From Arachis hypogaea (Eukaryota; Streptophyta; Magnoliopsida; Fabales; Fabaceae), in contig NC_092040.1 of NCBI RefSeq assembly GCF_003086295.3, positions 57,515,559-57,579,558 of the forward strand: a stretch of DNA of 64,000 bases, written 5' to 3'. The position numbers were made by a program, and so were the translations under genes. Position 1 is the first letter of the stretch. The number at the start of each line of letters is the position of its first letter. The notes beneath the pieces are model-generated. The model searched no databases and was not told the DNA's origin. It was given only the letters and a program-made list of their open reading frames with translations. Of this stretch, positions 53,574 through 62,620 are shown piece by piece.

Positions 53574-54487
53574 ATACTTGATGTGTGGAAAACGATCCAA
53601 CACAAAACTCACCGGCAAGTGTACCGGGTCGCATCAAGTAATAATAACTCACATGAGTGAGGTCGATCCCACAGGGATTGAAGGATTGAGCAATTTTAGT
53701 TTAGTGGGTGATTTAGTCAAGCGAATCAAGTATTGGTTGAGTGATTTGTGTTTAACAGGAAGTAAATGACAGTAAATGTAAAGGGAGAAGGGAAAAGTGC
53801 AGTAAATTAAAGAACAGGAAAATAAATTTGCAGAATCTTAAAGAACAAGAAAGTAAATGACTGAAACTTAAAGTGCAAGAAATGTAAATTGCAATAGCTT
53901 AAATGGCAAGAAAGATAAATTGCTAGAATGTAAAAGGGGTTTGAGGATTGGGATTGCAGAATCTAAACAAAGAGAAAGTAAATTGCAACAATTGATTGAA
54001 CAGAAATTGAATCAGAAGCAAATAGCATTCAAACAGAAAGAAAATAAAATGCAGCAAAGGTTCACAGAAGAACCAAAAGTAAAATTGGGTCTCAGGTCTC
54101 AAGAGACTAGGTAGCAGAGCCTAGATCTCTATTTGCCTTCCTAGATCCAAGTTAACAAAGCAATTGACAAGAATTAGAAGAGAAAGCAGTAAAGAAAATG
54201 TAAATGGATTCAATTATGCAGAAGGAGAATTGAAGAGAATTTGAATGGGAATTGAGACAGAATTTCCTCAATTTCTCACACCCAAAACTCAGAAACAGAA
54301 GAGTAGAATTGCCCGAGTAAGAATGAGGAAGGAGATCAGTCAATTCTCCCTTGATCCTCTTAGCTCTCGGTCAAGTCTCTCAAGAACAATTGCCAAAGCT
54401 CAAAGGAAAGGTGAAAGTCAAAGTAAAATTCAAAAGTAAAGGTAAAAGTGGTAAAAGGTAAAGGTCCTAATTACATCAAACTAACTC

Positions 54488-54496
54488 CTATTTATA
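54488..54496 (-). promoter_or_regulatory. LTR promoter TATA box (C1)
   Basis: TATAAATAG on the minus strand; second copy at 63530-63538 in the 5' LTR, which would drive transcription. Confidence 0.65.
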
Positions 54497-54610
54497 CACT
54501 TTCTATTCTTGGATTTTGAGATTTGGATGGGCTTTTGAATTGGTGAAGAAATGAATTCAAATGGATTTTTAATTTGAATTTTTGGCCCATGAAAAATCAC
54601 TCCCAGGAGG

Positions 54611-55385
54611 CTGCCCTGCCCTTGTGGAGGGCAGGGCAGAAAATTGGTGCATGGTGCGGACATTTGGTGCGGCGTGGTGCGAGCTTGGCGCGGCATGGTG
54701 CGTGAGATGCTGCTTCTTGGTGCGCAAGGTGCTGCCCTGCCCGCGCCAAGGGCAGGGCAGGAAAGGTTGGTGCGCCAGAACGTGCCATGGTGCTGCCAGG
54801 ATCAGGAATTGGTGCGCCAGAATCAAAATTTGGTGCGCCAGAATTGAGCTTGGTGCATAGGATGCTGCCCTGCCCTCGCGGAGGGCAGGGCAGGAAATTT
54901 TGGTGCTGCCAGATGCTGCCAGGGACGAGAGTTGATGCGCCAGATGCTGCCAGGGACGAGAGTTGGTGCGCCAGGATCGTGCGTGATGCGCCAGGATCGT
55001 GCGCCAATCCAAATGCTGCCCTGCCCTCGCGGAGGGCAGGGCAGTGTTGCCACTTTGCTGTCCCGTGTTCGAAACACGGCTGGGACACACCTTCCATTAA
55101 TTTCCTTGGTTTCTTGGCACGACACTCAACCTTAGTTCTTGGCTTCCTCATGGTTCCTTGTTCGAGTCTTGTAGCATGCATCATAGGCATTTTTCCTTTG
55201 ATTTCTTTCCTTGGAGAGCCCGATACTGCCCTCCACAAGGGCAGGGCAAGGTTCTCTTCCTCTTGGTCTCAAGGCACATTTTGTGCTCTGCCCTTGTAGT
55301 GGGCAGGGCAGCGTTGCCTTCTCTTCTTGGTTCTCTTATGTTGCCCTCCTAGAGGGCAGTGTGCCCTTGTGGAGGGCAATGTTGC
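54611..55385. repeat. CTGCCCTGCCC-N7-GGGCAGGGCAG palindrome array (C1 LTR)
   Basis: Four perfect units with 11-bp arms at 54611-54639, 54732-54760, 54865-54893 and 55016-55044, then four decayed ones to 55385. Between them lie GGTGCGCCAGAAT repeats. The 7-base centres differ. Confidence 0.93.
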
Positions 55386-55733
55386 CTCCCCCTTGCATGC
55401 GGCACGCTTCCTATTGCTTTGGCCACGCTTTCCTTTCCTTAGGCTACACGTCTTAGGCCACGCTTTTCCTTTTCTTTTCTTTTCTTCACCTATAATAAAC
55501 CAAAACAACCACTCCAAGTATCACTAAATTCAAGAGGCTTATAAATCAATTAAAGTTCAATTAAAATTAGCTTAAACCTCATGATTTATCATTAATTTCA
55601 TGGTGGTTGCTTGATTTAAAGAAGTTGTGCATTTTCACTCCAAATCACTTACTTAAGAAGCAAGAAAGTGCATAAAGACTAACAAAACAATTGAAATTAG
55701 CTTGAAAATTGGGTATATGATGACTTGTCATCA

Positions 55734-55770
55734 CAACACCAAACTTAAATCTTGCTTGTCCCCAAGCAAG
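55734..55770 (-). promoter_or_regulatory. 3' hairpin and degenerate polypurine tract (C1)
   Basis: Minus strand CTTGCTTG-(GGGA)-CAAGCAAG (55751-55770), then AAGTTTGGTGTTG abutting the LTR. The outer pair is C-G, where E1 and E2 have G-C. Confidence 0.72.
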
Positions 55771-56798
55771 CATCAAAACTAAGAGTAAATGACATGAATA
55801 AGAAAAGAACACATATCCTTATTAGGCATATAGCAGAACTTGATTTATGGAGTCTTTATGCAGACAATGATAACTCAATTATTGTTGCTGTTACATAATA
55901 TACATCTTTCCTCAAAGGCTTGCTAAACTTGCTATTATAAGACTCACCTTTTTTATTTCCTCCCTTGCTAACTTTTCTATGCTTAACAAGCTTATTATTC
56001 TTTTGGAGGTTTGGTGTCAAATGTTGTAGTATTAGCGTTTGGCTTTATTTTCTTTTTCTTGTACTCAACATCTTTCCACCACAGACACATGGCTCACTAA
56101 TTCTTCCTAGGATCATTGATGCCCAGCATCTCTTTGGATAACTAAATGTTCTGTATCTAAGTTGCTCTTTATTGTGGATTTTCAATTGGTCATCCCAAAT
56201 CAGTTGATCTAAGTGACCGGGTTTTAAAATACCCCTTAGAATTTACTCATCCAAGCAGATCTTAGTACAAGAACACCACAGGCATATGTCCTAAGGTTCA
56301 AGCTATTGGTGTCCAACCTTTATTCTTTGTTTTCTTTGCCATTTTGGCTTTTTCTTTCTTCCTTTTCTTTCTGTTTTTGTTACCAAGGGTTGTTTCATTC
56401 TTGATAAGAGTCTTTGTAACAGGAAGCTAACTCACAATTGAATGAGAATAATATTATGCAACAATTATTTCATGAGTAATGCATTTAATCAAACACATAT
56501 ACCACCACCAACTTCCATTCATACTTATGCAACATTGGATATTTTACTTTTCAATTCAAACCAAACTCTTTTATTTAAGCATATGGGAAACAAAGCAATT
56601 TTCAAGCTAAGTGATGGATAACAAGCATTATGCAGACTTATCATTTTTCTAGCTATTTATTAACTAACTAAAATGAAAAGCAAAGAACAGAAAATGCATA
56701 AAGTAAAAGAAATAAATGATGGAGGCATATCATGTTTCAGACATGCATCTCCTTATTAGAGACATGAAAGAGGAAGTATGAAAGAACTTTGCCACCTT
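55771..56798 (-). other. C1 3' untranslated region
   Basis: No ORF. Two TGTG..TGTGG motifs (about 56086-56102 and 56274-56289), as in E1 and E3. Confidence 0.65.
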
Positions 56799-58441
56799 CT
56801 AATGGTCATGGCTGCTGCTTGATTCTCCCTTCTTCTTCTTTCTCTTCCCTGTCTTGGAGTAATCTCGGATCTCTTCACCAGGACATCTTCTACCCCAAAC
56901 AGAATCTAAGAGTCCTTTGAGCCCAAAATCTTCCAATCTGTTAAAGGTTGACTCAGTGTATTGATGAGATCTTGCTTGTTGCTTGGCTAAAAATTCAGGG
57001 CATTGCTCAAATGGCTTGATCCCAGGATTGAGTGTTGGCAGATTGTGGGTCAAGTACTCCAACCTTGCTTGCATGTTTTCATCATACTCCATTCTTTGTA
57101 CATGTCTAACTTCTCCCATGGTATGATGAACATTCTTCCATTGATACAGGTTGTGACTATATTCCTCTGCTTTAGCTTGACTAAAATACAACTTATCATA
57201 TGATTCCTTGAATTCTTTGTATTGTTCTTTTTGTCCTTCAAGGATTTGTGCTTGAAATTCTTGCTGCTGAGTTATCATTTGTTGCTGCCATTTCTCTTGT
57301 TTTTCCTCCATTTGATGCTGCCAAGCTTCTCGTTCTTCTTTTTCTTTCAAGAATTGCTCCATGAATTCAGGATGGGGCTCTAGATATTTCACTTGGCCCT
57401 CCTGATTTTGGCCTTGTTGGGCCTGCATGAGTTGATTTTGACCTTGTTGAGCCTGCATGAGTTGCTGAGATAATTCTTCAATTGATCTTTGCAATTGGCT
57501 CATATCTATGGCATCATAAGCTTGATTTCGTCCTTCCTCTCTTTGTGATCTCCTTTGTCTAGGAGCTACTACCTAGGAGCTACTACCCCTTCTTGGTCTT
57601 CTTCTTCATTTGTTCCCTCCATGCTCTTCTTGGTAATCCATTTCCCTTTCTTCACTTTTGTTGTGTCCTCATCTTCAAAGAGTACGTTAGCTCTGTCACA
57701 TAGCCTTTGGATGGTGCTTGGATGTCCAAGACCTTTTGATTTGCTTGTGCTATCGGCCATTTCTTGAATACTGTCGGCTATGAGTTGTGCAAGATTGATC
57801 TCACCTCCATGCAAGATGCAGTATGTCAAGAGTGCTCGTTTGATTGTGACCCAAGAGGCGTTTCCAGTAGGAAGGATAGATCTCCTCACTATTTCATACC
57901 ATCCCTTAGCCACAGGAGTAAGATTTATCCTCCTTATGTGACTTGGAATTTCCTTTGAATCTCTTTCCCAATCTGTATTTTCCATGCATAACCCCTGCAG
58001 GATCTCATCAGGATTATTTTTCATTTGCATTCTAGCCTCATAACTAGGCTCTGGATAGGTTATGGTTCTCAACTTGAGGGCTCTTGTGATAGCAGCTGGG
58101 CTAAAACTCACTTCAACCCCTCTGACATAGCTTGTGTAAGGAGCACTATTTTTGTTTTCTTTTACAGCATTTGCATAGAACTCCCTGATCATTACTGCAC
58201 TGATGTCAGTCAGAGGAGCACACAAGAGTTCCCACCTCCTTTCTCTAGTAATTTGCCTCATAATGGGGTATTCTCCTTCCCTCAAATCAAGGCCTTTCTC
58301 ATAGATGACATTCTTTGCCTCCATGAACCTATGATATCTCCCTTCATGGAATTGGGATCTAAACTTGCGTGCATCAAATGATGGAGGTTCGGTTACCATA
58401 GGTTCTTTTCCCGGCCTTCTTTTTGAGCTTGAGGAGGCCAT
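56799..58441 (-). pseudogene. ORF3 (EFYAN protein) of C1, broken by a 14-bp duplication
   Basis: Starts at 58441 (MASSSSKRRPGKEPMVTEPPSF). The core has FHEGRYHRFMEAKNVIYEKGLDL, RRWELLCAP, MIREFYANAV, YVRGVEVSFSPAAITRAL, NLTPVAKGWYEIVRRSILPTGN and HPSTIQRLCDRANVLFEDED. A 14-bp tandem duplication at 560-573/574-587 of the 57-kb segment shifts the frame near the middle and creates stops. Beyond it the second half is open: duplicated QLMQAQQGQNQ units, a long glutamine/glutamate coiled coil, PHPEFMEQFLKEKEEREAW and a lysine-rich C-terminus ending SSSSHDH. No signal peptide or membrane helix. Related to E3 ORF3 throughout and to E1 ORF3 in the core. Function unknown. Confidence 0.8.
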
Positions 58442-59476
58442 TGAAATTAAAGTGAAAAGAAAGAGGAAGTGAGAGTAGAAGAACTATGTGTTGTGTTTGA
58501 GAAGAGTTTTGGTTCGGTTTTGATGTGTGAGGTAAGGGAATTATGTTGGTTTTGGAAGTGGAAGAGAGTATGGTTTTAATATGAAAGTGGCTTGAATAAG
58601 AATGTGTATACCGTGTTGGTGCCAACGGCTACTTATAGGTGAATTCTTTAAGCCTTCCAACAAAACCACAATGAATGAATGAAGAAGGAACCGTTAGTGT
58701 TCATGAAGGGCTGAGATTGAGTTGGTCATCTCAAGGACTCATGGAATGGACGGTCTGCATGCATGGTTGAGGCTTGACGAGGATCCTCCTCCCATTGGCT
58801 GCATGCATTTAGGTGTTCAATGTTGCATGCATGCAAATTCTGTTCCCCATGAACGCGTTCTCCTAGGCGCATGTGACCTCCCTCACATAGCTTCTCCTAG
58901 CCGTGGCCCCTCCTTGCATTTGCCTTAACCTTTTTCTCCTGCATAAATCAAAGCAATCAGCCTTAGATCATAAATATAATCGTTGGCAATCTATTTGCAA
59001 GAATAAAATAGATTGTTTTGGTTTGCTTAATAGTTAAAAATTTTTTTGTGATCAATTGTGTCCCTAAATAAAATGTTAAAAGTTGGTGAACACCAAACTT
59101 ATCTTTTATTGAGGGGATGGCTTAACAATGCAAACCGTTCTCACAATTGATGCATTTTTTTAAAAAATTGATGTATGATCCCTTATCTGTATGGTTTTGA
59201 GTCCATGATTGGAAAATGATCCTCTGAACATTGTTGCACATGCAGACACCAAACTTAGTGTTTGGTCACATGCTTTATCAAAAGACTTATGCATATGCTC
59301 TAAAAGACAATCCTCTTCTTTGAACAATGAACTTGGGTGTGCCTTAAGGTACACCAAACTTAGAAGTTTGCCATGTGCTTCAAAATGATGTATGCATTTA
59401 CCAGGCATGAAAATTCAAAATCATATTCAGAGGAATCATAGCTTATTAAATGAAAGAGAAGACAGAAATCTTAAAC
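58442..59476 (-). other. C1 spacer between ORF3 and double hairpin
   Basis: No ORF. AAGTTTGGTGT motifs on the minus strand near 59095, 59252 and 59355; CATGCATGC-rich stretch at 58757-58836. Confidence 0.65.
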
Positions 59477-59524
59477 CATGGGTTGCCTCCCATGAAGCGC
59501 TCTTTTATTGTCATTAGCTTGACA
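59477..59524 (-). promoter_or_regulatory. Post-protease double hairpin (C1)
   Basis: Minus strand TGTCA-(AGCTAA)-TGACA, linker ATAAAAGAGCGCTT, then CATGGG-(AGGCAA)-CCCATG; both stems perfect. Confidence 0.75.
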
Positions 59525-59535
59525 TTGACTTCCCT

Positions 59536-59877
59536 TTAGGGTGGTTGATGTTGGTGATGTCTCAACTTGTCACCTCTCACTGTCAGCTTTCTCTGTGTGC
59601 TTTGATGCTCAATTTCCATATGCTCAAGAGAAAGAATTTGGTTGACAGTGTAATAATCTTCTGCTCCATGCTGTTGATATACGAGTTGCACCTTATCACC
59701 TTTAGAAAATCCTTCAGTTGGGATTTTCTTGTTCTTCCAACCTTTGTGAGCCTTTTTCTTGCTCTTCATCTTTTTCTTTCTTGTTGATCTTTCTTTCTTG
59801 ACAGTTACTTGAGTTGTGATACCTTCCTTCTTGCTGATCACCCCTGCTTCCTTTTGAATCCCTTTTTCTTCTTGCAT
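59536..59877 (-). CDS. Integrase C-terminal-like module (C1), after a UAG
   Basis: This 113-residue frame is in phase with the gag-protease frame ending at 59890 and separated from it by one UAG. The first half is lysine-rich (KKERSTRKKKMKSKKKAHKGW). The second half holds NKKIPTEGFSKGDKVQLVY, YYTVNQILSLEHMEI and RKLTVRGDKLRHH, the same order as [17 protein letters not shown] and FKVNGHRLK at the end of H0 integrase. In full-length integrase this GPY/F-type module contacts DNA and the polyprotein end. Here it may be a basic Gag tail. Homology is inferred from motif order and from position directly before the double hairpin. Confidence 0.62.
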   Translation of the reverse strand: MQEEKGIQKEAGVISKKEGITTQVTVKKERSTRKKKMKSKKKAHKGWKNKKIPTEGFSKGDKVQLVYQQHGAEDYYTVNQILSLEHMEIEHQSTQRKLTVRGDKLRHHQHQPP

Positions 59878-59889
59878 CTGTTTGTTTTT

Positions 59890-62457
59890 CTATTCCACTT
59901 CCTTTTCAGTTGATTGCTTTGGAAGGAGATCATCACTCATTTTGCTTGTTTCTTCATCACTTTGTAATTCTGGGAAGACTTTCAGGATGATGCTCTCCTC
60001 ATGCATCCTGAGGGTTAACTCTCCTTGCTCTATGTCCACAATGGCTCTAGCAGTGGCCAAAAATGGTCGACCAAGTATTATGGAGTCATTTCCATGTTCT
60101 GAAGAATCCAGGATCACAAAATCTGCTGGATAGATAAACCTGTCAACCATAACTAAAAGGTTCTCAATCAGCCCCTTAGGATATACTACTGATTGGTCCA
60201 CCAATTCCAAGGACATCTGTGTTGGTTTCACCTCCTCTATGCCAAGCTTTTTCACTAAAGAATATGGGATTAGATTTATGCTTGCTCCTAAATCGCACAT
60301 CCCCTTGTTAATGAATAGGTTTCCAATAGTGCATGGTAAGAAGAAACCTCCAGGGTCTTCAAGCTTGGGAGGGAGTCCCTTTTTAATGAGTGCATTGCAT
60401 TCTTCACTGAGCATTACAGTCTCCTTTTCATTCCACTGTCTCTTCTTGTTGATGAGTTCCTTTAGAAACTTGGCATACAGAGGCATTTGCTCTAATGCTT
60501 CAGCTAAAGGTATGTTAATTTCCAACTTCTTGAAAGTCTCAAGAAATTTGTGGAAATGCTGATCCTTTGTTTCCTTGTGAAATCTCTGTGGATAAGGCAG
60601 TGGTGGCGTTGAGCTCTTCACCACTTGATGTTGTTTTGGAATTGGTTCCTCCAAGATCTTCTTTCCTTTCTTCAAATTCTGTGGTTTGTTGTCTTCCTCT
60701 GTGAGTTTTTCTGGAGCATTCTTGCTTATCATGTCTTTGTTGATGGCTTCATCATTCTTTGTTGGCTCAGTGTCATTCTCCATAAGCTTCTTTGTTGCTC
60801 CTTGGTTGCCATCCACTAACACTTTTCCACTTCTTAGTTGCACGACCTTGCATTCTTCCTTTGGGTTGGGAATGGTATCATTAGGTAGTGAACTTGATGG
60901 TTTTTCAACAGAAATCTTCTTAGAGATTTGTCCAATCTGCCTCTCTAGGTTCTTCATGGAGGCTTCTTGGTTCTTTGTTGTCAATTCTTGGTTCTTCATT
61001 AGTTTCTCCATGAGCAGCTCTAGATTGGTGATTCTCTGTGAGTCTTGTGAGATGGGTTGATTTTGGGGTGTTGATGGATGATGATAAGTGTTTTGGTTAG
61101 TTGGTTGGTTATTGGGTGGGTATTGGTTAGAATTTGGGTAGTTGTTTTGTGGTTTTCTGTATGTATTTTGGTTAGTGTTTGGCTGGGGGTTATGGTTTGT
61201 GTTTTTCCAATTGTTTTGTCCTGTGTTTCTTTGCCATGGTTGTTGGTTTTGATTATGGTTATCTCCCCATCTGAGGTTGGGATGGTTCTTCCAAGATGGA
61301 TTGTAAGTATCACCATAGACTTCATTTGTTCCAGGACTTTGGTTGTGCATGTATTGGACTTGCTCTTGTTGTTGCTCTTCTTGAGTTTCTTCACTTTGCA
61401 CCCAAGTGGTTGGAGGTTGGCTTGTGGTGCTCACTGCTGCCACTTGCAAGCCATCAATTCTCTTAGCCATTTGCTCAAATTGTTGTTGAATCTGCTGCTG
61501 CATCATCTTGTTCTGAGCTAGAATTGAATCAACTCCTTCCAACTCCATTACTCCTCTTCTCTGTGATGGTTGGCGTTGTCTTTGATGAGCAAAGAAATAT
61601 TGGTTGTTGGCCACCATATCAATGAGGTTTTGAGCTTCCTCTGTGGTCTTCATGAGTTGTAATGAGCCTCCGGCAGAGTGATCAAGAGCTTCTTGAGCTT
61701 TAAGAGTGAGTCCCTCATAGAAGTTTTGCAACTTGTCCCACTCAGTGAACATCTCTGGTGGACATTTCCTCAATAGAGCCTTATATCTTTCCCATGCTTC
61801 ATATAAGTTTTCAGCCTCTAATTGAGTGAACGTTTGAACCTCAGTCTTCAACCTTAGGATTCTTTGAGGGGGATAAAATTTGGCAAGAAACTTGCTCACC
61901 AAGTCATCCCAAGTGTTGATGCTTTCTTTTGGAAAAGTCTCTAGCCATTGAGTGGCTTTATCTCTGAGAGCGAATGGGAAGAGCAATAACTTGTAGCTAT
62001 CAGGGGGTACACCATTTGTTTTCACTGTGTCACAGATTCTCAAGAAAGTAGACAGATGTTGATTTGGATCCTCCAAAGGCCCTCCTCCAAAAGAACAATT
62101 GTTTTGAACCAGAGTGATGAGTTGTGGCTTGAGTTCAAAATTGTTTGCATTGACATTGGGAGGAAGAATGCTACTCCCACAATGCCTTGCATTTGCAAAT
62201 GTGTATGAAGCCAAGACTCTTCTCTGTTGTTGATTATTGTTGGCTCCTTCTCCTGGTTGATTGGTATCTCCTTCCATCTCTTGGAATTCCTCCTCAGATT
62301 CTTCTTCTCCAATAACGTTCTTCCCTCTTTCAGCTCTTCTTATTCTCCGAAGAGTTCTTTGATCTATTTCAGAGATGATAGGGGAAGATCTTCCTATACC
62401 TAACATACAAACACACAACAATAAACACACAAACTCAGAAAGCCAATGAAACTTCAA
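59890..62457 (-). CDS. gag: Gag-aspartic protease of C1 (855 codons open)
   Basis: The best preserved frame in the window. The longest form starts at 62457 with a hydrophobic stretch (FVCLLLCVCMLGIG), but the ATG at 62406-62404 (MLGIGRSSPIISEID) looks more like the Gag start. Then ILPPNVNANNFELKPQLITLVQ, PDSYKLLLFPFALRDKATQWL, ENLYEAWERYKALLRKCPPEMF, HSAGGSLQLMK, DTYNPSWKNHPNLRWG, an asparagine/glutamine-rich linker (about residues 400-490), VVQLRSGK, AEALEQMPLYAKFLKELI and the protease: DLGAS at about 722-726 and IILGRPFLATAR near 794-804. No CCHC knuckle. It ends with UAG at 59890, followed in phase by the 59536-59877 module. It can make particle proteins but no polymerase. Confidence 0.9.
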   Translation of the reverse strand: MKFHWLSEFVCLLLCVCMLGIGRSSPIISEIDQRTLRRIRRAERGKNVIGEEESEEEFQEMEGDTNQPGEGANNNQQQRRVLASYTFANARHCGSSILPPNVNANNFELKPQLITLVQNNCSFGGGPLEDPNQHLSTFLRICDTVKTNGVPPDSYKLLLFPFALRDKATQWLETFPKESINTWDDLVSKFLAKFYPPQRILRLKTEVQTFTQLEAENLYEAWERYKALLRKCPPEMFTEWDKLQNFYEGLTLKAQEALDHSAGGSLQLMKTTEEAQNLIDMVANNQYFFAHQRQRQPSQRRGVMELEGVDSILAQNKMMQQQIQQQFEQMAKRIDGLQVAAVSTTSQPPTTWVQSEETQEEQQQEQVQYMHNQSPGTNEVYGDTYNPSWKNHPNLRWGDNHNQNQQPWQRNTGQNNWKNTNHNPQPNTNQNTYRKPQNNYPNSNQYPPNNQPTNQNTYHHPSTPQNQPISQDSQRITNLELLMEKLMKNQELTTKNQEASMKNLERQIGQISKKISVEKPSSSLPNDTIPNPKEECKVVQLRSGKVLVDGNQGATKKLMENDTEPTKNDEAINKDMISKNAPEKLTEEDNKPQNLKKGKKILEEPIPKQHQVVKSSTPPLPYPQRFHKETKDQHFHKFLETFKKLEINIPLAEALEQMPLYAKFLKELINKKRQWNEKETVMLSEECNALIKKGLPPKLEDPGGFFLPCTIGNLFINKGMCDLGASINLIPYSLVKKLGIEEVKPTQMSLELVDQSVVYPKGLIENLLVMVDRFIYPADFVILDSSEHGNDSIILGRPFLATARAIVDIEQGELTLRMHEESIILKVFPELQSDEETSKMSDDLLPKQSTEKEVE

Positions 62458-62595
62458 TCTATAGCTAGAATGGAGTTTTAGTTAGTTTAAGCAAAAATTC
62501 AAACAGTTAGTGTGTTAGTAAGAATTAGAATAACAGAAAAGAAAAAGTGCTTAATCTAGACCTCCACTTCACTTAATCATTGTCAATCTATTTCA
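62458..62595 (-). other. C1 short leader
   Basis: Only about 140 bases between primer site and the first gag ATG, in contrast to the 1.1-1.5 kb leaders of A1, E1 and E2; same style as B1. Confidence 0.7.
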
Positions 62596-62614
62596 ATCCC
62601 CGGCAACGGCGCCA
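62596..62614 (-). promoter_or_regulatory. Primer binding site, tRNA-Asp (C1)
   Basis: Minus strand TGGCGCCGTTGCCGGGGAT, perfect. Confidence 0.9.
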
Positions 62615-62620
62615 AAAACT

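Larger units (their letters stand above)
53579..55733 (-). repeat. 3' LTR of C1
   Basis: 2155 bp. The outer end on the minus strand is a 16-bp palindrome TGATGACAAGTCATCA (55718-55733). It includes the CTGCCCTGCCC palindrome array, a TATA box (54488-54496) and the U5 hairpin CTCAC-ATGA-GTGAG (53648-53661). Confidence 0.93.

Noticed and set aside
54611..55044. CRISPR-like regular repeats
   Set aside because: The units are palindromes at uneven spacing (121, 133, 151 bases) inside a plant LTR; the spacers are themselves repetitive and there are no cas genes.
54582..55352. Several overlapping ORFs on both strands, 60-213 codons
   Set aside because: They lie in the GC-rich CTGCCCTGCCC array of the C1 LTR, overlap in many frames, repeat exactly in the second LTR and show no protein family pattern.
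61078..61521. 147-codon hydrophobic plus-strand ORF resembling a membrane protein
   Set aside because: It is the complement of the asparagine/glutamine-rich Gag linker of C1; the hydrophobicity is an antisense artefact.
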